Source: Pyropia haitanensis (Eukaryota > Rhodophyta > Bangiophyceae > Bangiales > Bangiaceae). From it: a stretch of 64,000 bases of DNA. The notes beneath the pieces were generated by a model. The model saw only the letters and a program-made list of their open reading frames with translations. It made no database searches and was not told the origin of the DNA. Made by a program: the position numbers and the translations under genes. This document shows positions 18,795-30,656 of the stretch, in pieces. The stretch is from positions 3,237,590-3,301,589 of the forward strand of contig SDUX01000007.1 in assembly GCA_008729055.1 (NCBI GenBank). The letters run 5' to 3'. Position 1 is the stretch's first letter; the number at the start of each line of letters is the position of its first letter.

Positions 18795-19138
18795 GCGGCC
18801 GCGCCGCGACGGGGCCACCCGTCCATACGGGGACAGTGGGCGGATGCCTTTCTTGGGGGGGGGGGAGGGGGGCTGACTTGATGGAGAGGGGTGGGGGGCG
18901 CCAAGAGCGGCAGGGGGAAGGGAGGGGGAGGTGGGGGCGGCCGCCAGTATGTCTGGGTGTGGGTCGGGCGACCCCGACGGCGGCTGCGCGTTGTAGGGGG
19001 ACGGGGAAAGGGGCAAGAGGGAAGGGGGGGGGTGATACGGGCCAGCACGTACGCCCGCCCCCCCCCCCCCTCTTCCCTCGCCGCTCACCGCGGCGCCCAC
19101 ACGCGCGCGTGTCCGCGACCGTACGAGGCGCCCGTTGA
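18795..19138. other. Convergent spacer
   Basis: This is a G-rich 3' flank between the membrane-protein ORF (+) and the Cu+-ATPase (-), with two G/C homopolymers (18856-18865 and 19058-19070). No gene is seen. Confidence 0.5.
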
Positions 19139-22100
19139 CTAAACAGGCCCCGCCGCCGCCGCCACGGCCGTCGCGCGGCGGGCGTAGTGTACGTCCCTAC
19201 CCCTCCCCTCCCCCCGGCTGCCCCCCACCCCCCCCCCCGCCAGCCGCGCCCGCCGCTCCCGCCGCAGCCGCCCGCCCAGCCGCAGCGCCGCGGCAACGAC
19301 GCCGATCGACGAGGCGGCCATGGCCGCCGCCGCCGCCGACGGCGGCAGCACCACCCCCCACGGCACGCCCACGCCCGCCGCGAGCGGCAGCGCCACCGCG
19401 TTGTACGCCGCCGCCCAGCCGAGGCCCCGCCGCGCGGTCCGCACCGCCGCGGCGGCGGTGGCGAGCGCGACCGCGACGAGCGACAGGTCGCCCGACGCGA
19501 CGGTGAGCGTCGCGGCGGCGGCGGCGGCGCCCGCCGCGCCCGCCCGCACCGCCACGCCAACGTCCGCGGCGGCGAGGGCGGGCGCGTCGTTGACGCCGTC
19601 GCCGACCATGGCCACCCGCACGCGGCCACGGCCGGGCGGGGGGGGGGGGTGGCCGCGGCGGCCGCCGCGTCCGCCGCCGCGCCCGTCGGCGGCGGCAGCC
19701 GCCCCGCCTGCAGCGCCCGCACCGCCGCGACCTTGCCGTCGGGGGTGAGCCCGCCGCGCACCACCCCGCCGTCGACGCCGTCGACAATGCCCACCGCCGC
19801 GGCGGCGGCGGCCGTCGCGGCGGCGCCGTCACCCGACAGCACCGCCAGGGTGGTCACGCCCGGCAGCGCGCGGAGGCGCGCCACCCCCGCCGCCGCCGCC
19901 GGCAGCAGCGTCGCGCCGACGGTGAGGGTGCCGACGAGGCCGGCGCCCTCCACATACACGCCCACAATGGAGCCGGGGATGGCGGCGGGCTCACCGGCCG
20001 CACGCGTGGCGGCGGGTGCGGCGGCCGGCCCCCCACCGGCAGGCGCTCTGGCAGCCGCCCACGCCGCGCCCGCCGGCGGCGCCGCCCCATAGGTGGACGC
20101 CAGCCACGGCAGCGCGCCAACGGCAACAGTCACGCCCGCCGCGTCGGCGGCCACGCCGCCCCCGTCGGCCGCGCGACGGCGCACGCTCGCCGTCACGCCC
20201 GCGCCGACGGTCACGTGCGGGGCGGACACGGCCCACGCGTCCGCGGCGGCCGCGTCCGCGGCGGCCGCCGCGGCGACAATCGCGGCGCCCAGCGGGTGCG
20301 CAACGTGCCGCTCCACCGCCGCGGCCAGCTGCAGCACCGCCGCGTCATTGCCCGGCGGGAGGCCCAGCGGCAGCGGCGCCGCGGCGGCACCCGCGCGGGC
20401 GGTGGTGGCGGCCACACCGCCCGCCGCCGCCGCCGCCGCCGCCGCCGCGGCCGCGGCCGCGGCCGGCGGCACGGGCCTCGCCGTCGCGGTGACCGCCGCC
20501 GCCGCCGCGTCGGTGAGCGTGCCCGTCTTGTCCAGCGCGACGGCGCCGACGGCGGCGGCGCCCTCCAGCGCCGCCCCATCCGCAAACAAGATGCCCTGCG
20601 ACGCGGCGGAGCCCGCCGCGACGGCCAGCGCCAGCGGCACGGCGAGGCCCATGGCGCACGGGCACGCGGCGGCGGCGACGGCGGCGGCCAGCCGCCAGTG
20701 GGCGGCCGGCCCCAGCCGCGCCGCGCCCACCGCCGCCAGCGGCGGCACGCGCGACCACGCGACCGCCGTGGCGGCCGCGACGGCCAGCACCACCCACACC
20801 AGCCGCGCCGCCGCCGCGTCGGCCAGCCGCTGCACGCCCGCCGAGCGGGACGCGCCGGCGAGCGCCACCGCCCGCCGCACGCGGGCGACGGTCGAGTCGG
20901 CCGCGCGGGCGGTGGCGGCCACGCCCAGCGGCGGGCCGCTCGCGGCGGGCAGGTAGCCCGAGCAGACGGGGGTGCCCACAAAGACCGGCCGCGGCGCCGC
21001 CTCGCCCGTCACCGCCGACGTGTCCACCCACGCCAGCGGCCGCGGCGCCTCGGCCGCCACCCCCCCCGCCGCCGTCGACGCGACGGCCGGCCCGGCGGCC
21101 GCCGCCGCCTCCCGCCGCCGCGCGTCATCGTCGTCGAGCGCCACCGCCACCCCGTCGACGGGCACGCGCGTGCCCGCCGGCACCAGCAGCCGGTCGGCCG
21201 GGCGGATCGCGGCGGCCGCGACGGGCGCGTACCCCCCCCCCCCCCCCCCCGGCCGCGCGCGCAGCGCCGCGGACGGCGCCACCGCCGCGAGCGCGTCCGC
21301 CGCCGCCGCCGCGCGGGTGCGGAGGCGCGCCTCCGCCGCCCGCCCCGCCGCGACGACGGCGAGCGTCGCGAGCGGCTCGTGGAAGAACGGGGCGTAGGCG
21401 CCGGTGGCGGCGCCCGCCACGGACGCGGCGACGCCCGCGGCGGCCGACAGCGCCACCGCCGTGTCCATCGTCGGCGACCGGCGGAGGAGCAGCGCGGTGG
21501 CGCCGGCGGTGAGCAGCCGCCGGGCGGGGCCGACGGCGGCGGCGGCGGCCGCGGCGGCCGCGACGGGCGTGCCCCACCGTGGGGGGGGGGGGCCCGCCGG
21601 GACCGCCGCCGCCGCGCCGCCGGTCAGCGCGGCGGCCGCGCCGCCGCAGCAGCCACCGACGGCGGCGGCGGCGGCGCCCCGGCCGACGGTGCCCGCCACA
21701 AACGCAACCGCCGCGAGCAGGGCGAGCGCCACCACCGACGCCACCGACGGGGCCGCGCCGTCGGTCGCGCCGCCGACCGTAGCGTCGTCGGTGGTGGTGG
21801 CGGCAGCGGCGGCGGCGGCGGCATCGTCGGTGGTGGTGGTGGCGGCGGCGGCGGCGGCAGCGCCAGCCGCGGCGGTGGTCACCACCGCCCCGGCCGCGTC
21901 GGCGACGGCCCCCCCCCCCCCCCACGGGACGGCCGGGTAGCCCGCGGCGGTAAACGCCGCGACCACCGCCGCCGCCACCGCCGCCGCATCCGCGCCCGCG
22001 GCGAGCGTCACCACCGCCACCCCCGTCACCGCGCTGACCGCCGCGGCGGTGACGGCGCCCGGCGGCGCCGCGCCCGTCGCCGCGCGGCCCGCCGCGCCCG

Positions 22101-22466
22101 CACACGCACCGCAGCGCAGGTTGGAGAGGCGGTAGGTGAGGCGCTGGGGGGGGGGGGGGGGGTGGCCGCCCCGCCGTCACCGCCGCCACCGCCGCCGCCG
22201 CCGCTGCCGCTGCCGCTGCCGCCGCTGCCGCCGCTGCCGTCGCTGGCCGCGACGGCCCGCGGGGATAGGAGCAGCGGCAGTGGTGGCAGCCGCCGTCGTG
22301 GCGGGCCGCCGCCCGCCGTGGCGGCGCGGCCGCCACGGCGTCCGTGGCGACCGAGCCGCCGCGGCCCGCGGGCGGTGGCGGCGGCGGCCGCCGCCGCTGT
22401 GGACCGCAGCGGGGGGAGCAGGGGGGGGGCGGCCCAGGCGCACCTGTGGCGGGCCGTGGCGTCCAT
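19139..22466 (-). CDS. P1B-type Cu+-transporting ATPase with N-terminal HMA domain (probable plastid form)
   Basis: All catalytic elements are present in order. There is an HMA metal-binding domain (LSNLRCGACAGAA, CxxC; near 22110), the TGE loop (DTSAVTGEAAPRP), the ion-pathway CPC in AAACPCAMGLAVPLALA, the phosphorylation site ALDKTGTLT, the P1B-specific HP dipeptide in VERHVAHPLGAAI, and the hinge GDGVNDAPALAAADVGVAV with two final helices. The ATG at 22466 (MDATARHRCAWAAPP) gives an Ala/Arg-rich, transit-like leader, suggesting a PAA1/PAA2-type plastid pump delivering Cu(I). The frame breaks twice at homopolymers: the 17-G run at 22146-22162 between leader and HMA, and the 12-G run at 19638-19649 before GDGVND. 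The conserved sequence is otherwise continuous. The protein is extraordinarily Ala/Gly-rich, but every motif survives. The copper call is from CPC plus CxxC. Confidence 0.92.
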
Positions 22467-23167
22467 GGTGACGGGGCCAGGGGGACGTGGCCCGTGGGTT
22501 GTGCGCGGTGGGGGGGGGGGGGGGGAGGATGAAGAAGGGGTGGGGGGGGGGGGGGGGGGGGGAGGGGAACAAGCCAGCCGGCCCGTCGGCCTGCAAAGGA
22601 GGAGGGCGGAGGAGGGGGGTGGAGCGGCGGCAGCTCCGTTGGGGGGCGTGCGGATGGTGGGCAGTGGAGGGGGGGGGAGAGGGAGGAGGTCGTGGTGGGA
22701 GGCGGGGTAGAGCCACGGCAGCGACGGCACCGCCCGTCGTCCAACACGTGCTGCCGCTCGCCGCAACGGCAGACGCGTCGGCCTGGGCGCCAACGCGGTG
22801 CCAGCGGGACGTTGCCGTCAAGCGGCCCATCGCCACTCGAGAGCCGGAGCTCCGCGCGGCCCCGAGCTTCCAACCTTTGATCCGGCATCCGCCCACCTGC
22901 CTCCCCCTTCTCCTTCAGCCCGCCTACTAGCTAGTATGTACTGTAGCCATCCCGCCCCCCCCCCCCCCTTGTGCTCCGCCGTCCCGCCGCCCCCCTCTTA
23001 TCCGCCTCCTTTTTTCCTTTCCCCCTTCTCTGCAAGGATGGCCCCGTCGGTGGCGTTCGTCGGGGCCAGGGCTTTCGCTCGCCCGCCCTTTTGCTCGAGC
23101 GGGGCTCCGTGTCCGCGGCGGCCCTCGTCCCCGACCGCCTGTCTTTCGGGCGGCGGCGGTGGGGGTG
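22467..23167. other. Upstream flank of the Cu+-ATPase
   Basis: The flank is G-rich on the plus strand with several long G runs (22511-22526, 22542-22562). Nothing coding is supported. An AT-richer patch with TAG/TAC steps lies at 22925-22950. Confidence 0.5.
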
Positions 23168-23169
23168 AT

Positions 23170-23204
<35 letters not shown>

Positions 23205-23275
23205 CGGTGGCGGTGGCAGTGGTGGTGGTGGTAGCGGTGGCAGTGGCAGTGGCGACGGCATTGGTGGCGGCGGTG
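23168..23275. repeat. (GGC/GGT)n trinucleotide-rich tract
   Basis: It consists of imperfect GGC, GGT and hexameric GGTGGC units over about 105 bases. Read in different frames it yields poly-Gly or poly-Ala/Val. Confidence 0.8.
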
Positions 23276-23533
23276 CTTGGTGATAGAGCGCTGCTGCCGC
23301 CTGTGCTGGTCCACCAGCCAGCCGGTTGTCGACGCGGGCTGCCATGGCCATTAACAGGGGAATGTAGGGCGTTGCCCACCGCCGGCGGGGCTGGTTGGGC
23401 ACCGCTCCCACCCTGGCTGCTGTGTGTGTCTCTCTCGTAGGGAACCACCCCGTGCACGGGCACCCGATGCGGGTGGGCCGACGCGGCAGCGGCCTGTGCC
23501 AACGTCACCCAGCCTTGGACTCCCTCGCCGTAG
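23168..23533 (+). CDS. Possible small secreted protein (weak)
   Basis: From ATG 23168 the GGC/GGT repeat translates as an Ala/Val hydrophobic leader followed by LLPPVLVHQPAGCRRGLPWP. This is much like the repeat-derived signal peptides of two neighbouring secreted proteins. A strong acceptor-like site (TGTGTGTCTCTCTCGTAG) ends at 23440. In the same frame after it comes a Cys-containing stretch, TPCTGTRCGWADAAAACANV, ending at a TAG at 23531-23533. The donor site is not clear, and the minus strand is also open here. No family is recognised, and this should be treated as a candidate only. Confidence 0.22.
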
Positions 23534-25514
23534 CACCCGCCGCGCGCAGCGTCGCCAAGCGACGCGGCGGGGTGTCTCAGCGGCGTTGCCGGCCGCCCCG
23601 CGGTGTGCCGGTCGTTCCTGCCGGGGAGCGTCGGCCGCGGCGGGAGCCGGGTGGGGGTGCCGCCGCCCGCACGCCCGCCCGCGCGGCCGCGTCTGTGGGG
23701 ACGGGCGCCCCCGTATGGGGGCGGTGGCGTACTGGGCGGCGCCGCCGTGGTGTCGGCGGCGGCGGCCGCGGCGGGCGGCGGCGGTGTGGCGGCGGCCGGC
23801 ACTGTGGGGGGGTCGCCGCGGGGCGGGTCCTCCCCACCACCGCCACCGCCACCGCCACCTCCCCCCCCCCCCCCCGTCCAGTGCAGTACCTACGGATGTG
23901 TTGCGCATCGGTACGGCGGCGCTGGTGGTGGTACCCGCCGTCAGGGGCGCGTGCCGGTGCTCCGGCAACGACTGCCGGGGCACCTTCCGCCCCCCACCCC
24001 CCCACGTGCGGTCCTGTTGGTACCGCCTCCCCGTCGATGCTCGTCCACGCTCACTCCGCGTACCGGGTGGCGCCGCTGGGATGGGACACGACCGCGCCCC
24101 GTGGGCGGACGGGTGGCGTACCCCGTGCGGCGGCTCGACGTTTGGGGAGCCCCTCGGGTGCGGGCGGCCGCCGGGACTTTGTCGGCGCGCCGCTGGGGGT
24201 GCCGCTCGTGTCGGCGGTGGACACGTCCCCGGGGGGAGAGGGGGGGGGTGGCGGGAGCGGGCGTGGACTGTCCGCCGCCCGGCCACGCGGGTGGCCGCGA
24301 CGACCTACGGAATGGGGTTTGGGGGGGGGGGGGGGGGGGGGGGGGGGAAGGCGTGACGCGGCCGCCGTCGGCATTGAGGGCTCTGGCGGCCGCGGCGGGC
24401 TGCCGCGGCCGCGGCGGCAGCGGCGGTGGCGACGGCCAGCGCGCGGGGCGCCGCGGTGGCCGCGTGCCCCTCTGGTTGCCGTCGCCACCGCGGCGGTGCA
24501 CACCCGCCTCGTGGCAGCGACGCACGGCCTGGCCGCCGCACCGTCCGCGTTTGGCAGCCGCCAGGTCAGGAGCTACACCGGCCGGCACGCGACCAATGGG
24601 CGTACAGATTGGGTGCGACGCCAAGTGAAGCGCCGTCGGGTCGCGGCGCTTGTTGGGTGTTCACTCTCTGGCGATAAATCCCTGGCGGTGAATCCGGATG
24701 TGCAACCCGTACGACAATCGGCCAGTCTGCCCACCAACGCCTCTAAATTCAGTAAGTAATTCTCACTCTCCAAAAACATATATGTAAAATTGGTCGGAGG
24801 AAAGTGACACCTCGCGTACTCTGCCCACACAACCAGACAAATGGTGTGGAAGACTTGTACTGCATGCACATGAGCGCCGCGGCTCCATTGGTCGGCCGAC
24901 ACGTCGTCAGATCACGTTCCAAACCACTGCCTATGTGTCGCTCTCTTCCCCGCGCCGCTCCTCTTTTCTCGCTGACTACGGGTCGCCCGCTCGGCGTGTG
25001 GATGGCGACGCTACCTGCGCAATGTCCTTCATGACGCGCCCTCACCCGTCGCAGAGAGCGGTACGTCTGGCCAGACTCCCTCGGTGCCTCTATTCCCAGT
25101 GGCGTCCTCACGGTTGGGCAGCTTGTCCTGCGGTGGCCGGCCTTCGATGGCGGCGTGACTTCTTGTCGACCCGCTGCCTGCAGCGGCCACGACACGGCCT
25201 CTCTCGGGGGTGAGGCCCAAAGAGGGACACTTGCTGCTGTCCAATGGAGCCCCACTTTCCTGGGCGGGTGGGGGGGGGGTGGGGCGTGCCTGCGGTGGGT
25301 GCTGTCCTTTTTCTAGTGCCTGGTTGGGGGCAGCTGCGTTGTTGAGGGCCATGCTCGGCGCGCTGGCCTCGTGGACGGCGGGTCTGCCAGAGTTGGCGGG
25401 GTGGGAGGGGTGCGGGGACCGCGTCCGCGCCACCACTTGCCTTGTTTGAACGGCGATAGCGGCAGCGGCGCCGCGGTGACGCCGGTGCGTGCGGCAAGTC
25501 GCGGCGTCGGCGGC
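23534..25514. other. Unassigned region with a 27-base G homopolymer
   Basis: Open frames exist on both strands across 23600-24700. None has a domain I can name, and codon bias does not single one out. The stretch around 23895-24160 has a Cys-bearing plus frame (VRGACRCSGNDCRGTF) that might be an exon. 24321-24347 is an uninterrupted run of 27 G. From 24660 to 25300 the DNA is less GC-rich and looks like promoter flank of the protease gene. Confidence 0.5.
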
Positions 25515-28500
25515 ATGGCGGGCGACCGCGTGGCGCGGCAGCGGCGGCCAGCGGTAGCCGCGGCGGTGGTGGCGGTGGCCGCCGCGACAGCGGCGGCGGT
25601 GGTAGGGGTGGCTGCCTCCCTGCCCCCCGTGGCCGCCGCGGCGGGCCTGCCTGCTGACGGCACCAACGGGGCTGGGGTGGGGACGACCGCGTCCTCCGCG
25701 GACGGGTCGTCGACGTTGGGCTGGCGGCACTCGGTTGGCGGCGCGGTCGCGCGCGTGGAGGCGTTTGGCCAGGTCTGTGGCGCGTCGTCAGAGGTGGTGG
25801 TGCTCGAGCGCACCGCCACCTGCCCCTGCCATGTGGACTTCTCGGTGGAAGCGGCGGCGGCAGGGCCCGCCGCTGGTGGCCTCAGCACCTACCTGATGAC
25901 CGCGGACGCGCACGCGGCGTGGGCGCGCGCGGGCTTTGCCGGCCACCCCCGCTCGGTCCGCGCGTTTTCGCGGCGGCGCATCCCGGCCGGCGGCCGCCAC
26001 GCCGTCACGAACCGGCTGCTCAACCGCCCGGGCAAGTTTCACCTGGTGGTGGCTCGCCGGCCGGGTGTGGCGGCGTGTGTGGCCAAGGCGGAGGTCCGCT
26101 TTGCCCCTGTCCCGACCGCCTGTCCGGTCTTGTCGTCGGACAGCCGCGTGGCGCGTCGCGACGGCGGCCGCCAGACGCGCATCGTCGGCGGGCGGGGCAC
26201 CCGCTCGACGGTGGAGCAGCGGTTCAACGTGGCGCTCTTTTATCATGGCAGCTTTGCGCCGTACTGTATGGGCTCCCTCATTGCCGCGGGGCGCTCGCCC
26301 GCGGTGCTCACCGCCGCCCACTGCGTGATGGGCGGCCACGCGACGCCCCCCGACTTTGTGTCGGTGGGCGGCTCCACCACGACGTCGGGCCTACGGATGT
26401 GGGTGGCGACGACGACCGCGCACCCCGACCATAGCCCCTTTACGTTGGTCAATGACGTGGCGATTCTGACACTCGAGCCGAACGCGGCGCTGCCGTCGCA
26501 CTCGCCGGTGGCGCTCGACGCGGGCGGCGCCGTCGGCGCGGGCGACGTTGTGTCGGTGACGGGCTTTGGGGCCGTCCAGGAGAATGGGTGGAAGTCGTCG
26601 ACGCTGCGCAAGGTGGACTTGCGGGTCGTGGGCGCCGCGCAGTGCCGCTCCGCCCTGGGCGTTATTAAGGATACGCAGCTGTGTGCCGGCGGGACGGGCG
26701 GCTGCGACGCGTGTCAGGGCGACAGCGGCGGGCCGCTGTTTATGCGCCGCACCTCGAATGGCCAGCGCGTCCAAGTGGGGGTGGTGTCTTTTGGCGTCGG
26801 CTGTGCCCGCCCTGACCTGCCAGGTGGTATGTTGCGTCGAGTGGTGTACGGGTTATGCTCGCCGCAGGGGGCGGGTCTGGTGTGGCCCAGTGACGGGGTG
26901 TGGGCACGGAGGTCGGGGGTGTCGCGATGGCCGCCACGCGCTGTGGCCGCTGCGCCGGCGGTCGCTCGCCAACAGCCGACGGGACTGCGGCTTGCCTCTG
27001 CGCGACGCTACTACTTAACCCTGCGTTTGCCCGCGGGGCGTGTTGTGTGGGCCTGTGCGCGTTGGCTACCGTGCGGTGTTTGCGTGTGCGTGTGTGCACG
27101 TGTGCGTGCGTGCACGGGTACTGACGTTCTTGTGTGCTGTTTGTGGTTCTGTTCTTCCACCTTTGGTTGTGCCGCTCACCATCATGCTCGTATCTGCCTC
27201 GGGCATTCGGCGTCTGGCCGTGGTGCCTTCCCGGTGTGTTGTAACAGTTTATGCTCGCATTTCCTCGTTCCGGTCGTGGATCCAGGGTCTGGTGCCGACC
27301 GCCGTGTTTGTTGATCAGACCGGGGCGATCCCGTCGACGCCAAGCCCGACGCCGACGCCAACGGCTACCCCGACGCCGACGCCGACGGCTACCCCGACGC
27401 CGACGGCTACCCCGACGCCGACGGCCACCCCGACACCGACGGCCACACCGACGCCGACGCCGACGCCGACGGCAACCCCGACGGCAACTCCAACTCCGAC
27501 CCCGACCCCGACGCAGACTGCGACGCCGACGGCCACCCCGACGCCGACGGCCACCCCAACGCCGACGGCCTCTCCGACGCCGACGGCCACTCCGACGCCG
27601 ACGGCCACTCCGACGCCGACGGCCACTCCGACGCCGACGGCCACACCGACCGCATCCCCGACGCCGACTCCAACGGCCTCTCCAACCCCGACGGCCGCTG
27701 CCATCTCGGTGGTCATTCCGGCCGTGCCGGCCACCGCCACCTCGACAGCTACCCCGACAGCCACCCCGGCAGTGGACTCACGCGACCAAACCGGTTCGCT
27801 ACCAGTGCCTGTTTTCGAGCCATCCGTTACAGCTGAGCCCGTTCCTGAGCAGCCGCAGGTGGAAGACCGGCTGCCCGGTCTCGACTCGCCCACGGGGACC
27901 ACCGTGGTGGCTCCTGTGCCCGTCCTGGGGGCCGTGGCGTCGCCCACCCCCACCCCAGTGTACGCCATCAACTGCGGCGGCCCGGCGGTGGATGGCTGGG
28001 CGGCCGACTCCCACTACTCGGCGGGGAGCATCAGCTGGGGCGTTGCCGCGGGGGACGACCCGCTGGGCAACCGCCAGCGCTTTGTGCGCAGCGGGGAGCT
28101 GACGTACACGCTCCCGCTGCCCACCGCTGGTGGCGCGTACCGCCTAGCGCTGCTGTGGAAGGAGCTCTACTATGACACGCCCGGCGCGCGGCGGATGCGC
28201 GTGACCGTGGCGGTGGATGGCCGCCCGCCCGTGACGGTGGTCAAGGAGCTCGACGTGGTCGCCCGTACCGACGGTGCGCGCCGCATGCTGACGGTCGTCT
28301 ACCCGCCGCCCTACGCGGCGCCGCTGGCCGCCAACACGGTCGTGGCCGTGTCGGTGCGCGGCGTGCGCGGCGACCTGGCCTTCCTGTCGGCCCTCCGGCT
28401 GGACCCGGCGGCGGCGGCGTGGTCCACGGCCATCAACTGTGGGGGCCCCGCGGTGTCCGCGGCCGCCGCCACCGACGGCACCGCGTACGTGGCCGACACG

Positions 28501-28884
28501 GGCTACTCGGCGGGCAGCCGCGCGTGGAGCCGCACCCGCCGGCCGCTGCTGCCGCAGCACGCGGCGCTGCGGTACGCGCCGCCCGCGCTCGTCGGCGGCC
28601 TCGTCTACACCCTCCCCGTCCCGCGGGCGGCGCTGTACCGCGTGACGCTCACCTGGGTCGAGCTGTACGTCACCGCCGCGGGGCGGCGGCGCATGGACGT
28701 GTACATTGGCGCCGACGCGGCGGCGGCCGCCGCGGCGGCGGCCGGCGTGGGCCGTGGCGGGCCCGCCCTCCGCCGCGTCGCGGCGGGGGTGGACGTGTAC
28801 CGCCGGGCGGGCGACGCGGCGGACCGGCCCGTGGCGGCGACGTTTGTCGTGGCCGCCACCACGTCGGTGACGGTGCAGCTGCTG

Positions 28885-28917
<33 letters not shown>

Positions 28918-29099
28918 AGCGGCGGGCCGATGCTCAGCACGCTGGTGGTGGCGGCGGAGGGGGCGGCCGCCACGGGCCGCGCCACCGCCCGGGGGGGGGG
29001 GGAGGAGGCGCTGCGCGCGTCGACGGTAACGTTGCCGGCGACGGCGTGTGGGGCGGCCGCCCCGCCCGGCCACGCGCGGTGGTGCCCGCCGAGGGGTAG
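25515..29099 (+). CDS. Secreted trypsin-like serine protease fused through a Thr/Pro linker to two malectin domains
   Basis: Exon 1 (25515-26826) starts with [14 protein letters not shown] and a long Ala/Val leader. After a propeptide of about 200 residues the activation site TRIVGG opens an S1 trypsin domain with H269 (LTAAHC), D314 (NDVAIL) and S404 (CQGDSGGP). D398, six residues before the serine, predicts cleavage after Arg/Lys. Exon 1 ends ...CARPDLPG|G before GTATGT. The intron is 26827-27247, and exon 2 resumes [14 protein letters not shown], exactly the C-terminal helix of trypsins. Then come about 115 residues of Thr/Pro/Ala repeat and two malectin-like domains, each starting AINCGGPAV (about 27966 and 28431) with YSAGS and LTW[VK]EL(Y) motifs. 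Malectins bind glucose-rich glycans. The end is uncertain: the malectin frame stays open, and the TAG at 29097 is reached only after a shift at the 12-G run 28991-29002. Confidence 0.88.
27336..27690 (+). repeat. Coding tandem repeat: Thr-Pro-(Thr/Ala) linker
   Basis: It consists of 12-18-base units of the form CCGACGCCGACGGC, encoding TPTPTA. It lies between the protease and malectin domains. Such linkers are usually extended and O-glycosylated. Confidence 0.85.
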
Positions 29100-29161
29100 G
29101 GAGTACAGAAAGGGTGGGGGGGGAGGGGAGGGGCGCCGCCGCGGCGTGTGGGAGGAAACTT

Positions 29162-29202
<41 letters not shown>

Positions 29203-30321
29203 CGTGGAACGCAACCGCCGTTTGTTTTGGCACGCGCCGCGCGTGGTCCGCGTGGACCCCCCCCCCCCTTCGCGCCGCCCCCCCCTCCCCCATTTTGCGC
29301 ACCAGCCACGGGCAAGGTTCCGCGCCGACGGCGGGGACCCCCCCCCGGGCGGCCACCGGCAGCCGCGGGCGGCCGCCGCCCCCGCGGCACGGTCACGGCG
29401 CTCCCCCCCCCCCCGCGGTGGCCGCCCGACGACCGGCGCGCCCGCGGCGGCGCCGCGCGCGTGCGGCCGGCGGTTAGGGGGGGGGGGAAGGGGGGGGGGG
29501 CGGCCGGCGTCTCGCAGGGAGCCGCCGCCGTCCCCCCCCCCCCCGACGCGGGTGGCTCCCCCCCCCCCCCTGTGTGTGTACCCCGCCCGCGTCGGCGCGG
29601 GCGTCGCGGCGGCCGCCCGTGCGGCGCGGCGGGCCCGCCGCGGCGGCGGCCGCCGGCTCGTCCCGCCGCGGCGGCGGCCGCCGGCTCGTCCCGCCGCGCC
29701 CGCCCCGGTCGGCCGTCGACGCTGGCGGCGGCGGCCGCCGCGGCGGCGGCGGGCCCGCCGCCGGGGCGGCGCCAACCTTGTGGCATCCGCCGCCGCCGCG
29801 GGGGGGGGGGGCGGGGGGGGGTCGCCCGCCAACGGTGCGCCGCGCGCGGTGCGTGCCGACGGCGGCGGCGGCGGCGGGGGGGGGAGGCGGCGGCGGCTGG
29901 AGCGCGCCCACGCCGCTGCACCCCAACGCGGGGAGAGGACGCCACAGCCGCGACAGCGCGGCGGGTGCCGCGGCCGCCGCGGCGCCGCGGCTCGCCACGC
30001 CACCCGCGCCGCGCGGGCGCGCCGCCGCGCCCGTCCCGCCGTCCCGGCGGTGGCGGCGGCGGTCCCCCCCCCCCGGCCTCTGCTCTCGCCTCGCATCCGC
30101 CTTCCCCCCCCCCCCCCCCGCCCCCGCGCGCTTCCCCCCCCCCCCTCACGCACACCCAAAGGTCGCACACGCGCTGCCGCCGCCACGCCGCCGGCCCAGT
30201 TCCCGCGCGCGCGCCCGTCGGCGCTGCCCTCACCCATACCGCCCTCCTCCCCCGCCGCGTGCCGCCGCCTCCCCAGCCCGCTCGCGTGTTGCTCCCCCCC
30301 CCCCCGGCTTCCGCTCACACC
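29100..30321. other. Extremely GC-rich spacer with homopolymers and a 30-bp tandem duplication
   Basis: The spacer is dense in C and G runs of 8-12 bases. A 30-base unit (GCGGCGGCGGCCGCCGGCTC...) occurs twice in tandem at about 29639-29698. No frame has a plausible protein. It separates the malectin-protease from the ubiquitin ligase. Confidence 0.5.
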
Positions 30322-30616
30322 ATGTGCGCGGACGCGGCGGCTGGCGGCGTGCCGCCGTCCTCCGTCGTGGCCACCCACACCTCCGCGGTGGCGGCGCGCG
30401 CCAACGGCCACGGCGGGCCGGGCGTGCCGGCGGGGGGCGCGCGCGGCGCCGCCGCCGCCGGCGTCACCCTTGCGGCCGCCGCCACCGCCGCCGCTGCCGT
30501 GTGCGCCGCCATGGACCCGGTCGTCCGTGACGGCGCGGGCGATGGCGGCAGCGATGGGACCGGCGTCAGTGCCAATCGCCGTTGCGGTGGGGGCGGGGCT
30601 ACCGGCGGCGGCGGCG

Positions 30617-30656
<40 letters not shown>

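Noticed and set aside
17497..19138. C-terminal continuation of the Cu+-ATPase frame (minus strand) beyond the GDGVND region
   Set aside because: After the G12 run this frame becomes Arg/Pro low complexity, while the GDGVNDAPAL motif and a clean stop at 19139 lie in the adjacent frame.
29100..30321. Continuation of the malectin frame into the ubiquitin-ligase gene (one ORF 27040-31212)
   Set aside because: The stretch is homopolymer-rich without protein character, and the RBR gene has its own ATG in good context at 30322.
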